Positions 19,260-26,852 of a stretch of DNA of 64,000 nt are shown here, piece by piece (within the stretch, counting starts at the first letter, position 1; each line of letters starts with the position of its first letter). The DNA is from Rossellomorea marisflavi. Its GTDB lineage: Bacteria > Bacillota > Bacilli > Bacillales > Bacillaceae_B. A model generated the notes under the pieces. The model was not told where the DNA came from. It ran no database searches and worked only from the letters and a program-made list of their open reading frames with translations. The position numbers and the translations under genes are program-made. Location: NCBI RefSeq assembly GCF_009806575.1, contig NZ_CP047095.1, positions 4,158,001 to 4,222,000 on the forward strand, written 5' to 3'.

Positions 19260-20729
19260 TTGAAAAAGCGCCCATGGTACAAAAAGAAACGATGGTTGAT
19301 CGGTCTTGCGATCATCATGCTTTTATCAACCATCATGTTTTATCAGCGCACCAAACCTCTGCCTGACGGTGTTTCATACGCTGGAGGCATCCATTCCATT
19401 CCTGAAGAAGACGTTGAGTTCATCTACGACCTCACGTATCAAAAGGATGGAAAGGAGGAATACGATCATTCCATATTTGATGAAGTCAACAAAACCGTCA
19501 GTGAAGCAGAAGACTTCCTGATTCTCGATCTTTTCCTCTTCAACGGCTACACGAAAAACGACCGGAACTATCCTAAGATAAGCGAAGAGCTATCAAAGAC
19601 GATTCAGGAACGGATGAAAGAAAAACCCGATCTTAAAGTCGTCTTCATCAGCGATGATGTCAATACAACATACGGTTCCCATAAAGCCGACCAGCTCGAA
19701 CCGTTGAAAGAACTCGGTGCCGAAGTGATCTTCACTGATCTCGATCGTCTTCGGGACCCGAACCTCCTGTATTCAGGCGTGTGGAGAGCCTGTATTCAAT
19801 GGTTCGGACAAAAAGGAAATGGGTGGCTGCCGAATCCCATGGCCCCATCGGCCCCTGAAGTAACGGCACGATCATACCTCAAACTGCTGAATGTAAAAGC
19901 GAATCACCGGAAAGTGGTAATCAGCGAGAAGGAAGGCATGGTCCTTAGCGCCAATCCTCACGACGCCAGCGGGTTCCATTCCAATATCGCGTTCAGGGTG
20001 AAGGGGGACATCCTCAAAGATATGATCAAGGCCGAAAAGGCCGTCGCCGCTTTCTCAGGAGGAAATATGAACGCGTTCCCTTCTGATAAGGAAGTGGATG
20101 AACTCATCACCCATGTAGAAGCATCTGGTGGAAAAGAAGTAAAAGCACAGATCCTTACTGAGAGAAAGGTCCAGACCAACGTCGTGAAGGCACTCGACAA
20201 GGCGAAAGAAGGAGATGAGGTGTGGATCGGCATGTTTTATCTGGCAGACCGTGATATCATCGACGCCATTGAAAACGCAGCAGATCGCAAAGTAGATGTT
20301 CGCATGGTCCTTGACCCGAACCAGAATGCGTTTGGACAGGAGAAAATCGGATTGCCAAACCTCCCCATCGCATCAGAGCTGAACAAGTTGGATAACGAAC
20401 ACATCTCCATCCGCTGGTACAACACCAACAAAGAGCAGTATCATACCAAGTTCATTTATGTAAAAGGAAAAGAAAGCTCCACCGTCATAGGAGGCTCAAG
20501 CAACTATACGTCAAGGAACCTCGATGACTATAATCTCGAAGAAAACATTCTTTTCACAGGAGCTCCGGACAGCCGTCTCATGACAGATGTAGATGATTAC
20601 TTCCAGCGCATCTGGAATAATGAAAACGGAACGTATACCGTCGAGTATAAGAAATATCAAGATAAATTACCGATCTTCAAATACATCATGTATGTCCTTC
20701 AAAAAGTATTCCAAGTCACAACGTATTAG
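19260..20729 (+). CDS. Membrane-anchored phospholipase D-like protein
   Basis: A 489-residue PLD-superfamily protein, starting at TTG behind AGGGGAG. One N-terminal membrane helix spans about residues 11-27. Two HxK motifs follow: NHRKVVISEKE with LSANPHD, and YHTKFIYVKGKE with GGSSNYTSRN. The Asp that completes the classical HxKxxxxD motif is Glu in the first copy and Lys in the second. Such proteins include cardiolipin synthases and phosphodiesterases, but this one lacks the two-helix N-terminus of bacterial cardiolipin synthases. Activity on phospholipids is an inference. The gene stands alone. Confidence 0.78.
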   Translation: MKKRPWYKKKRWLIGLAIIMLLSTIMFYQRTKPLPDGVSYAGGIHSIPEEDVEFIYDLTYQKDGKEEYDHSIFDEVNKTVSEAEDFLILDLFLFNGYTKNDRNYPKISEELSKTIQERMKEKPDLKVVFISDDVNTTYGSHKADQLEPLKELGAEVIFTDLDRLRDPNLLYSGVWRACIQWFGQKGNGWLPNPMAPSAPEVTARSYLKLLNVKANHRKVVISEKEGMVLSANPHDASGFHSNIAFRVKGDILKDMIKAEKAVAAFSGGNMNAFPSDKEVDELITHVEASGGKEVKAQILTERKVQTNVVKALDKAKEGDEVWIGMFYLADRDIIDAIENAADRKVDVRMVLDPNQNAFGQEKIGLPNLPIASELNKLDNEHISIRWYNTNKEQYHTKFIYVKGKESSTVIGGSSNYTSRNLDDYNLEENILFTGAPDSRLMTDVDDYFQRIWNNENGTYTVEYKKYQDKLPIFKYIMYVLQKVFQVTTY

Positions 20730-20730
20730 G

Positions 20731-20755
20731 GTTTAACCTCTTCTAAATGGGGAAT
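20731..20755 (+). promoter_or_regulatory. SigB-type promoter before the GlsB/YeaQ gene
   Basis: GTTTAA (20731-20736), a 13-nt spacer and GGGAAT (20750-20755) fit the general-stress SigB consensus GTTTAA-N12-14-GGGTAT at 11 of 12 positions. The related B. subtilis ywzA is a known general-stress gene, which supports the match. Confidence 0.6.
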
Positions 20756-20798
20756 ATCTAAAGTAATACCAATAATACATCATAAAGGAGAGACAAAC

Positions 20799-21059
20799 AT
20801 GGGACTAATTATTTTCTTGATTGTCGGAGGCATCATCGGTTGGCTGGCAGGACTAATTCTAGGTAAAAATGTACCAGGCGGAATCATCGGGAACATCATC
20901 GCAGGAATCATCGGAGCATGGATCGGTGGAAAACTACTTGGAAGCCTAGGACCTGTCGTAGGAGGAATGGCTATCATCCCGGCATTGTTGGGAGCCATCA
21001 TCTTCGTATTTATCCTGAGCCTCATCTTACGCTCCACTAGAAGAGCATCACACTCATAA
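20799..21059 (+). CDS. GlsB/YeaQ/YmgE family stress-response membrane protein
   Basis: A tiny 86-residue, glycine-rich membrane protein with three hydrophobic helices (IIFLIVGGIIGWLAGLILG, IIGNIIAGIIGAWIGG and a C-terminal segment). This is the typical size and pattern of the YeaQ/YmgE/transglycosylase-associated family, linked to general and acid stress in several bacteria. ATG follows AAAGGAG. A SigB-like promoter lies just upstream, and the gene has its own terminator. Confidence 0.88.
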   Translation: MGLIIFLIVGGIIGWLAGLILGKNVPGGIIGNIIAGIIGAWIGGKLLGSLGPVVGGMAIIPALLGAIIFVFILSLILRSTRRASHS

Positions 21060-21074
21060 TGGATTTTGAACAAA

Positions 21075-21109
21075 GCGCGGTCAGAGAACATTTTCTGATC
21101 GCGTTTTTT
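21075..21109 (+). terminator. Terminator after the GlsB/YeaQ gene
   Basis: An imperfect hairpin (GCGCGGTCAGAGAA / TTCTGATCGCG) is followed by seven T, 15 nt past the stop codon. Confidence 0.8.
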
Positions 21110-21170
21110 ATGTTGAGTATATATCTGGTGAGTATAGCTTTCTGATTTTCCTGGGAGGGTATGAAAGATA

Positions 21171-21403
21171 CAGACCGTTCCTTTCCGCTGCAGGGACTTG
21201 CTTTCCGCGGGGAGGTAGTCGAGCCTCCTCAGCTGCGCTTCCGGGATCTCTAGATTTCCTTCTTTTCCTCAGGATCAAGTCCCTTTCGCTCCAATCCACT
21301 CTTTATTATTGGTCGTAGATATTCGTTGGAATGTACTTGTGTCTTTAGTCAATCAGTATGAAAAAGTCATCTTGCTTCTAAATGCGGGGGTGTAGAGAAG
21401 AGG
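21171..21403. repeat. REP-like intergenic repeat, copy 1 (intact)
   Basis: A unit of about 233 nt, bounded by recurrences of CAGACCGTTCCTTTCCGCT. It contains GGGACTTGCTTTCCGCGGGG, a GAGCCTCCTC segment, CAAGTCCCTTTCGCTCCAATC and a tail ending in GCGGGGGTGT. A second unit follows directly and is interrupted by the IS110 element. The CTTTCCGCGGG...GAGCCTCC core is like dispersed intergenic repeats common in Bacillaceae genomes. Confidence 0.75.
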
Positions 21404-21508
21404 CAGACCGTTCCTTTCCGCTACAGGGACTTGCTTTCCGCGGGGAGGTAGTCGAGCCTCCTCAGCTGCGCTTCCGGGGTCTCGAGCTTCCCACCTTTTC
21501 CGCAGGAG
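21404..21508. repeat. REP-like repeat copy 2, left part (split by IS110)
   Basis: It repeats copy 1 with a few substitutions from CAGACCGTTCC to TTTTCCGCAGGAG, where the homology stops at the left junction of the IS110-family element. The missing remainder reappears at 23266-23395. Confidence 0.75.
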
Positions 21509-21546
21509 CTATTCCTGTGGGGAAAGTATGGACCTATTGCACAAAA

Positions 21547-21601
21547 AAAGATCCTCCTTTATGATGCAGGTGCGAAGCCACACACAAAAAGGAGGATCTT
21601 T
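21547..21601 (+). promoter_or_regulatory. Hairpin sequestering the transposase ribosome binding site
   Basis: A perfect 14-bp inverted repeat, AAAGATCCTCCTTT (21547-21560) and AAAGGAGGATCTTT (21588-21601), has a 27-nt loop. The second arm contains the Shine-Dalgarno GGAGG (21591-21595) of the transposase. Read-through transcripts would fold and hide the site, a way insertion sequences limit transposase synthesis from outside promoters. Confidence 0.7.
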
Positions 21602-21604
21602 AAC

Positions 21605-22885
21605 ATGCATGATAATCGAAATGAACGCATTAATCAAATTTCTGAGGACACATTGGTGATTGGCGTCGACATCGCCAAGTGTGTACATTATGCCTGCGCA
21701 GTGGATGAACGAGGTAGGGAGGTCAAGAAAAGCTTCTCATTCCGTCAGTCCAGACAAGGCTTTGAAACCTTTTACGCTACCATCCTAAAGGTGATGGAAT
21801 CTCATCAAAAGAAGAATGTAGTCGTTGGATTTGAACCTACCGGTCATTACTGGATGAATTTATCCTCGTACCTTACGGACCGGGGCATTCGCTTTGTTCT
21901 CGTCAACCCTCTCCATGTGAAGCAAACCAAAGAATTGGATGACAACCTACAGAGTAAAAACGATCCGAAAGACGCTCGTGTCATTGCCAAGATGATACCG
22001 CAAGGCTATTACAGTATTCCTCGTGACATGACTCCTATTGAAGCAGAGTTGCGTCATGGTTCGGCATTTAGGGCTCGTCTGAAAAAACAAGGAGCGTCGA
22101 CTCAAAACCGGATCAAGCGATGGATTGATCTATACTTCCCTGAGTTTATTTCGGTTTATAAGTCCATTGGAATGAACGCCTCCACTGTTCTTTCTTCTTA
22201 TCCTCTTCCGTAAGACCTTGTGAGAGAAGATCCTGAGAAGCTCTTGGAAAACCTCAGGAACCTGGGGGGTAAGCATTTCTCGGTTAAAAACCTTACTAAG
22301 CTTCTTGATGTCGCGGCCACATCTATTGGCTATCAGGAGAGTCCTGAAATGGCACGGGCAGAGATCCAAATTCTATTGACACAGATGAAGCTGCTTGAAG
22401 AACAACTGGTAAGCATAGAAAAGCAGTTAGTGACGTTGGCGAAACAGATGACAGATTTCGATCTGTTCCTTTCGGTCCCTGGTATTGGAGAAAACACCGT
22501 AGTAGAGATCCTTTCAGAAATAGGAGCCTTTTCACACTATAAGAGTCCACGCCAAATCCTAAAATTAGCGGGTCTTACGTTAGTCACCAATTCCTCGGGA
22601 AAAAAAGAAGGGAACAAGCGATTGTCTAAACGCGGGCGGAAACGGCTACGCTCCTTGATATATAAGGCGATTTTCCCGATTTTACACGCCATACCAGCGT
22701 TTCGGTCCCTGTACGATTACTATAGTGAACATCGCGAACACCCCGTCGCTAAGAAAGAAGCGTTGTTAATCCTATGTCGGAAATTGATTCAAGTCCTTCA
22801 TGGTTTAAGCAAAAGGGGCGAAACATTCAATGAAGAGCGTATGGTAGCTGATATCTCCTTCTTTGGTAATCAAGAAGCTGCGTAA
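21605..22885 (+). pseudogene. IS110-family transposase, interrupted by an in-frame TAA
   Basis: The frame would encode 426 residues but is broken once by TAA at 22211-22213, between PLP and DLVREDPEKL. The frame is unchanged on either side, so this is a point nonsense change (a GAA or CAA codon would restore it). The N-terminal half shows the DEDD RuvC-like nuclease residues in VIGVDIAK, VVGFEPTGHYW and SKNDPKDARVIA. The C-terminal half shows the IS110 Tnp domain: SVPGIGENT, LAGLTLVTNSSGKKEG with the candidate Ser nucleophile, and SKRGRKRLRSL. Whether the two halves could complement each other is untested; the stop suggests the copy is dead. Confidence 0.85.
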
Positions 22886-22889
22886 CATC

Positions 22890-23160
22890 TACGCTCGCTT
22901 AATTAAAACAACCTAGACACTGAGAAGCCGGCACACACAAGACTTTCGACGATCATCTTAGATCAGTCCATGCAGGAGCATAAGCTGGCCTCTGCGTTAA
23001 GGCGAGACCCAACGAAGGAATGTGAGCACATAGATGCCAGGAGATGTGGGAGGGTGAGTCCCCCTTAACAAGCAGAGATCAAAGGTGCCCATAAGAATTA
23101 AAAAGGGGGGATTTATCCAATCTCCTGACGCAACGCGTAGGCTCGATCCCCTTTATTTTG
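22890..23160 (+). ncRNA. Candidate IS110 bridge (guide) RNA in the right end
   Basis: The noncoding right end between the transposase stop and the element border has several short stem-forming blocks, for example GGGAGGGTGAGTCCCCC. An internal GCAGGAGC at 22972-22979 is identical to the left insertion junction at 21502-21509. IS110/IS1111 elements are known to encode bridge RNAs whose loops pair with target and donor. Exact limits and structure are not determined, so this is position and motif inference. Confidence 0.35.
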
Positions 23161-23265
23161 AATAAATGATAAATGAAGGAATGAAGAAAATCCGAAAGGA
23201 TATTCAAAAAAAATTTTCACCTAAGAAAAGTGTTGGGAACACCCGTCATAATAACTTTTTCCGAG

Positions 23266-23395
23266 GGAGTCAAGTCCCTTCCGCTCCAATCCACTCTTTA
23301 TTATTGATCGTAGATATTCGTTGGAACGTACTCGTATCTTTAGTCAATCAGTATGAAAAAGTCATCTCGCTTTTATATGCGGGGGTGTGAGGATG
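23266..23395. repeat. REP-like repeat copy 2, right part
   Basis: From GTCAAGTCCCTTCCGCTCC to GCGGGGGTGT this matches the second half of copy 1 (21275-21395) with only scattered substitutions. It is the continuation of the copy interrupted at 21508. Confidence 0.75.
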
Positions 23396-23427
23396 ATTGC
23401 ATGTCCAGAAAACTTCGAAACATAATA

Positions 23428-23452
23428 AAAAGCAGCCCGGATCAGGCTGCTT
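23428..23452 (-). terminator. Terminator after the 34-residue small gene
   Basis: On the minus strand GCAGCC, a short loop and GGGCTGC precede TTTTTATT; the stem overlaps the stop codon of the small gene. Confidence 0.75.
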
Positions 23453-23546
23453 TGGTTTTCTTGGCTTTTCGTTCATTCATGATCTTTCTTACTACAGGGT
23501 ACACGACTGGAGCCCATTTAATCACGTTTTTAACGAGTCGTTTCAT
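23442..23546 (-). CDS. Small basic protein of 34 residues downstream of the gas vesicle cluster
   Basis: ATG lies 8 nt after a strong AAAGGAGG site. The reading frame (starting [19 protein letters not shown]) is short, rich in Lys and Arg, with one hydrophobic segment, and is closed by a good terminator. This combination of site, frame and terminator argues for a real gene. It could be cotranscribed with gvpU, 83 nt upstream, or have its own promoter. No function can be given. Confidence 0.6.
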   Translation of the reverse strand: MKRLVKNVIKWAPVVYPVVRKIMNERKAKKTKAA

Positions 23547-23628
23547 TCATGTAACCTCCTTTATACTTTCCATTTACCCGGATCGGGTATGGAGGAAACC
23601 TATATGAAAAACCTTCCATACCCAGGGT

Positions 23629-24021
23629 TTACTTACTTTTTGACTCTGAGATTTTCCCAAGGAAGAATCCATCGATTTCGGATAATTTACCCCTCCAGAG
23701 GATTTTCCCCTTGGAAGGGGTGGGTTTGCTGTCACCACAGTAGACCTTTGCATTTTTAAGATGGATGAAATTCGCTTCTGACGGCTGATTTTCTTCTACC
23801 GCTTCACCGGCACCAGAAAGTTCTTCACTCACTTTCTGGGCTACTTCACTTCCCTCCTCGAATGCTTCGCTTAACGTCGAGAAGTACTCGGTTGCAGAGA
23901 TCATGGTACCCGTCACCACTGCTCCCTTAAGGTTCAGTGTGATATCGAGGGAGAAATCATGTTTATTGGCAGCTATTGCGAAAAACTCCAAGATACTATC
24001 CTTATCCGTATGCCCGCTCAT
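23629..24021 (-). CDS. gvpU: Gas vesicle protein GvpU
   Basis: A 130-residue protein, last in the gvp order as in B. megaterium. It begins with a compact region (SILEFFAIAANKHDFSLDITLNLKGAV has GvpU character), then an acidic linker, and ends with ILWRGKLSEIDGFFLGK. In B. megaterium GvpU has been reported to control clustering of gas vesicles through a phase transition. It starts 48 nt after the gvpT stop. A hairpin without a T run (23585-23623) follows the stop and may be a weak terminator or processing site. Confidence 0.9.
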   Translation of the reverse strand: MSGHTDKDSILEFFAIAANKHDFSLDITLNLKGAVVTGTMISATEYFSTLSEAFEEGSEVAQKVSEELSGAGEAVEENQPSEANFIHLKNAKVYCGDSKPTPSKGKILWRGKLSEIDGFFLGKISESKSK

Positions 24022-24069
24022 CTGGTCACCGCTCCTTCCATTCCCTGATCATCGGTCAACTGCATCCGA

Positions 24070-24810
24070 TTACGATAGTGTGTCGTCATCGCTGGATAGC
24101 GTTGTATCATCGTCATCGTCTTTTTTGGAAGATTTCTTTTTAGACTTTGAGGAAGATTTTTTTGTTGAACCTTTCTTCGCTTTAGATGACTTGGATTTTG
24201 TTGATTTTTTCTTGCTGGATGGTTCATCATCCTCATCCTCGTCATCTTCATCATCTTCTTCGTCTTCTTCCTCTTCGTCCTCATCCGCATCTTTAGCAGC
24301 TTTACTTTTCTTTGTGGATGTTGCTTCTTCCTTTTCGTCCTCGTCTTCTTCGTCCTCTTCTTCCTCATCCTCTTCATCTTCACTTGATTGAGTCAGTTGA
24401 TTCAATTTTTCCTCAAGCTGTTGAAGTCGATTTTGCAGAGATTCATTTTCCTCTTTTAGAGCTTCATAATCCGACCCTTCCCCGCTTTCATTCACTTCTT
24501 CCTGATCTTCCTGATCCTCATCTGTTTGATCACGCTTGAACAGATTGGCGGTTGATTGTTTCAACGATACGACAGCTTTCCGTGATGTTTCTTTTGCAGA
24601 GTTCCCAATTTCCAACCCTTTGCTCTTCAGCTTCTCCTGATCGATCTTACTAAGAAGTTTTTTCCCGTTTTCAGGCGTTGCCAGGTATCCGACTGTGGCT
24701 CCAAGAAGGCTTCCGGCCACTGTGCGTGTAATCGGACCGCTCTTACGTGTCTTTTTCTCTTCTTTGTTTGATTGAGTCGTGTTTTCTAATTCAGTGTTTT
24801 TTTCTGCCAT
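24070..24810 (-). CDS. gvpT: Gas vesicle protein GvpT with long charged disordered tail
   Basis: A 246-residue protein from the ATG behind GGAGGG. The N-terminal part (about 25-75) resembles YtxH/GvpP proteins (GPITRTVAGSLLGATVGYLATPENGKKLL). A coiled-coil segment follows at about 110-140 (LKEENESLQNRLQQLEEKL). Then come some 100 residues of alternating Asp/Glu-rich and Lys/Ser-rich blocks, surely disordered. GvpT belongs to the set needed for vesicle formation by the B. megaterium cluster in E. coli; its exact role is unclear. Confidence 0.9.
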   Translation of the reverse strand: MAEKNTELENTTQSNKEEKKTRKSGPITRTVAGSLLGATVGYLATPENGKKLLSKIDQEKLKSKGLEIGNSAKETSRKAVVSLKQSTANLFKRDQTDEDQEDQEEVNESGEGSDYEALKEENESLQNRLQQLEEKLNQLTQSSEDEEDEEEEDEEDEDEKEEATSTKKSKAAKDADEDEEEEDEEDDEDDEDEDDEPSSKKKSTKSKSSKAKKGSTKKSSSKSKKKSSKKDDDDDTTLSSDDDTLS

Positions 24811-24919
24811 TATGGTTCCCTCCAAAATAATTATCGTTTTATGGTTTATCCGATTTTTCAAATCGGTTCTTTCAATGCGATAAGATATTCAAATGATGAT
24901 TTCAACTGGTTCGCCTTCA

Positions 24920-25240
24920 TTACACTTGGTTGAGGCGGTTCGAACTGCTAAGCTGCTTCTCCAGAGATTCCAATCGTTCGGATAACTTCCGGTTCTCTTC
25001 TTCAAGGGCTTTTGCCTGTTGGTTTTCGGCTTTGGAACTCAGGTAAGGATCATTTTCCCACCAGTCCATCCCAATTTCTTTTGCTTTATCAACCGATGCC
25101 ACGATGAGACGGATCTTGATGGTCAATAGCTCCACATCTGCGATTCCGACGGTGATATCACCAGCGATGACAACACCTTTATCAAGGACTTTCTCTAACA
25201 CGTCCACGATGGTGCTTGATTGCATGGAATGTTCCACCAT
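24920..25240 (-). CDS. gvpJ: Gas vesicle protein GvpJ (GvpA-fold minor protein)
   Basis: A 106-residue paralogue of the GvpA shell protein. The core TIVDVLEKVLDKGVVIAGDITVGIADVELLTIKIRLIVASVDKA retains the GvpA helix-strand-strand pattern, followed by a charged coiled-coil extension (residues about 80-106). Minor GvpA-like proteins such as GvpJ are thought to nucleate or cap the growing vesicle. It lies between gvpK and gvpT. Confidence 0.9.
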   Translation of the reverse strand: MVEHSMQSSTIVDVLEKVLDKGVVIAGDITVGIADVELLTIKIRLIVASVDKAKEIGMDWWENDPYLSSKAENQQAKALEEENRKLSERLESLEKQLSSSNRLNQV

Positions 25241-25253
25241 TTCTCCTCCTCTC

Positions 25254-25538
25254 TTACATCAGGCTTCCTAATGGTCCAAGGTCGATGTTCAGATCCTCTG
25301 CATCAAGGCCGAAAACTTCCTTCAGTTCTTCCATTTTTTCTTCCAAGTTCATCAAAGCGACTCCGAGGTCTTCAATTTGCTGATCGGTCAGTGTACCGCC
25401 TTCCACCCTGCGCATGGCATGTCTTTCAACGATTTGCCTGAGAAGCTCCACAACCGTCAACACTAGCTGTGCCAAGCCCTGCTCTGCCTTATCGGGGTCG
25501 AAGTTAATCCGTCCACTTGTCTGGCTGGCCGGTTGCAT
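25254..25538 (-). CDS. gvpK: Gas vesicle protein GvpK
   Basis: A 94-residue helical protein with the conserved GvpK core: DPDKAEQGLAQLVLTVVELLRQI, ERHAMRRVEGG and LTDQQIEDLGVALMNLEEKM. It is required for assembly, with unknown mechanism. Its start overlaps the end of gvpS by 35 nt, so the two are translationally linked. Confidence 0.93.
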   Translation of the reverse strand: MQPASQTSGRINFDPDKAEQGLAQLVLTVVELLRQIVERHAMRRVEGGTLTDQQIEDLGVALMNLEEKMEELKEVFGLDAEDLNIDLGPLGSLM

Positions 25539-25779
25539 GGATCAATCCCTTCCTTTCGTGTTCCAATTGTTCTGAAGATATGGTTTTTCGAGTGCCATTT
25601 TTATGTTGAACCAACGTTTCCACTGAAGAAATCAGCACCCGAAGATCAAGGTACACAAGGTCCACTCCGGCAATCGAGATGACCAAATCTCCTTTGATAG
25701 CAACACCTTTGTCCAAAATGATATCCAAGATGTCGATCAAAGCGACATCCTTATTCTCGATTGATTCCCTGACGGTCAT
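25504..25779 (-). CDS. gvpS: Gas vesicle protein GvpS (GvpA-fold minor protein)
   Basis: A 91-residue GvpA-like protein; the core ALIDILDIILDKGVAIKGDLVISIAGVDLVYLDLRVLISSVETL is clearly related to GvpA and GvpJ, with a distinct basic C-terminal tail. It sits between gvpL and gvpK, as in B. megaterium. The ribosome binding site is weak (GGGGATGAG), consistent with a low-copy component. Confidence 0.9.
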   Translation of the reverse strand: MTVRESIENKDVALIDILDIILDKGVAIKGDLVISIAGVDLVYLDLRVLISSVETLVQHKNGTRKTISSEQLEHERKGLIHATGQPDKWTD

Positions 25780-25794
25780 ATGCTCATCCCCATT

Positions 25795-26586
25795 CTATGA
25801 GAAACTTGAAAAATGATAGGGTGGCCATGGACCCGTTGCTTCGAATGTCCAGCCCGCTTCCTTCCACTTGCTTTCAGACTGTTTGATTTCATCAACGAAC
25901 CGATCGACTCCCTCTTTCGGAAGGAAGTAGACGCTATTCCAAGCCATCTGATCGGCTCGTCCAGTAACATCCTTACCCCAGTTTTTTTTCACTGTTCCCT
26001 CGGTTGCGTATGATTTCAGCCGTTCATGAAACTCCTCGCACATACGGTTCTTTTCATTTTCAATTACTTTATTTTCAAGCTGTTCCATTTTCTTCTTTTC
26101 GAAAAACTGTCTTCCCTTAGGGAGCTGTTTGATTTCCTCCCACTTCTCCGTGATGGAGGGGTGACTGATTGTTTCTTTGAGACGTTTATCGTCACAAAAG
26201 ATTTTCACATTCCATTCTTCCTTACCTTCAAGATCTTTGAAGGCGTCCTTCAGAGAGGAAAGATGATTCCCCACTTTTTCCTTCAAACTGTCTTCATGCT
26301 TATAGATCGTGCAGAACTTCAGGGGAATGATGGTGTAGCGCTTTGACATCATCAGGACCGTTTCGTGGTGGTGGAATGCCTTATCCTGCAGCCACTCCAT
26401 GTCATTCTCAATCTTGTTCTGGAGGACGGACTCCGAATATTCTTCATCCGGCAGGCCACATACGATGGCTGTGATCCCATCGATATCCAACGCATAAATA
26501 TCATGTTCCCCGTCGAATCCCTTCATGGTTGGGACGGGCTCAACCTCCACCTCACTTGAAGGGACCAGTGCGTACAAGTAGAGCAT
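25795..26586 (-). CDS. gvpL: Gas vesicle protein GvpL (GvpL/GvpF family)
   Basis: A 263-residue GvpL/F family protein, from the ATG at 26586, 9 nt after AAAGGAGG; a longer frame to 26625 would overlap gvpG. It begins MLYLYALVPSSEVEV and ends with the family signature of a FEATGPWPPYHFSSF stretch. These proteins have two domains, one ferredoxin-like, and act in early vesicle assembly with GvpA-like proteins. It pairs with the related GvpF two genes upstream. Confidence 0.92.
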   Translation of the reverse strand: MLYLYALVPSSEVEVEPVPTMKGFDGEHDIYALDIDGITAIVCGLPDEEYSESVLQNKIENDMEWLQDKAFHHHETVLMMSKRYTIIPLKFCTIYKHEDSLKEKVGNHLSSLKDAFKDLEGKEEWNVKIFCDDKRLKETISHPSITEKWEEIKQLPKGRQFFEKKKMEQLENKVIENEKNRMCEEFHERLKSYATEGTVKKNWGKDVTGRADQMAWNSVYFLPKEGVDRFVDEIKQSESKWKEAGWTFEATGPWPPYHFSSFS

Positions 26587-26591
26587 GCGAG

Positions 26592-26852
26592 CTAACCTCC
26601 TTTCTTCTTCGTTAAATCTTCCCATTGTTCCATTTCCTTTGTTTTTGCTATTTCGTAACGCATCAGAAGTTCATCTTCTTTGACTTGAAAGGCCTCTTCA
26701 GAAATCTCTCCGAGTTCGAACATCATCTGTAACTGAATCAGCTTTTGCTGGATGGTCGGCAGGTCGTAGAGCTCTTTATCTGCTTCTTCCTTGATCTTCT
26801 CACCGACCTTTATGACGAGATTCAAGGGTGCCGATACAAGTTTGTGAAGCAT
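26592..26852 (-). CDS. gvpG: Gas vesicle protein GvpG
   Basis: An 86-residue helical protein with the GvpG pattern: APLNLVIKVGEKIKEEADKEL, then a stretch with LIQLQMMFELGEISEEAFQVKEDELL. It sits between gvpF and gvpL and its start overlaps the gvpF stop (TAATG), implying coupled translation. It is an accessory assembly protein. Confidence 0.92.
   Translation of the reverse strand: MLHKLVSAPLNLVIKVGEKIKEEADKELYDLPTIQQKLIQLQMMFELGEISEEAFQVKEDELLMRYEIAKTKEMEQWEDLTKKKGG

Larger units (their letters stand above)
21509..23265 (+). mobile_element. IS110-family insertion sequence (inactivated)
   Basis: The limits come from the repeat it interrupts: left flank ends TTTTCCGCAGGAG, right flank resumes GGAGTCAAGTCCC; both are uncertain by about 10 nt. 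The element holds a transposase gene with an in-frame stop, a short left noncoding end (about 95 nt) and a long right noncoding end (about 380 nt). There are no obvious terminal inverted repeats, as expected for IS110. The long right end resembles the IS1111 subgroup, where the guide RNA is encoded downstream of the transposase. Confidence 0.8.

Noticed and set aside
22220-22885. Second half of the transposase as its own gene
   Set aside because: It is in the same frame as the first half, separated by one stop codon, and together they make one IS110 transposase. Treated as one pseudogene.
23166-23390. 74-codon frame on the plus strand
   Set aside because: It runs across the end of the IS element into the REP-like repeat; it reflects a fortuitous frame.
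23903-24391. Ser/Asp/Phe-rich frame of 162 codons on the plus strand
   Set aside because: It is the mirror of the low-complexity GvpT tail, and has no independent support.
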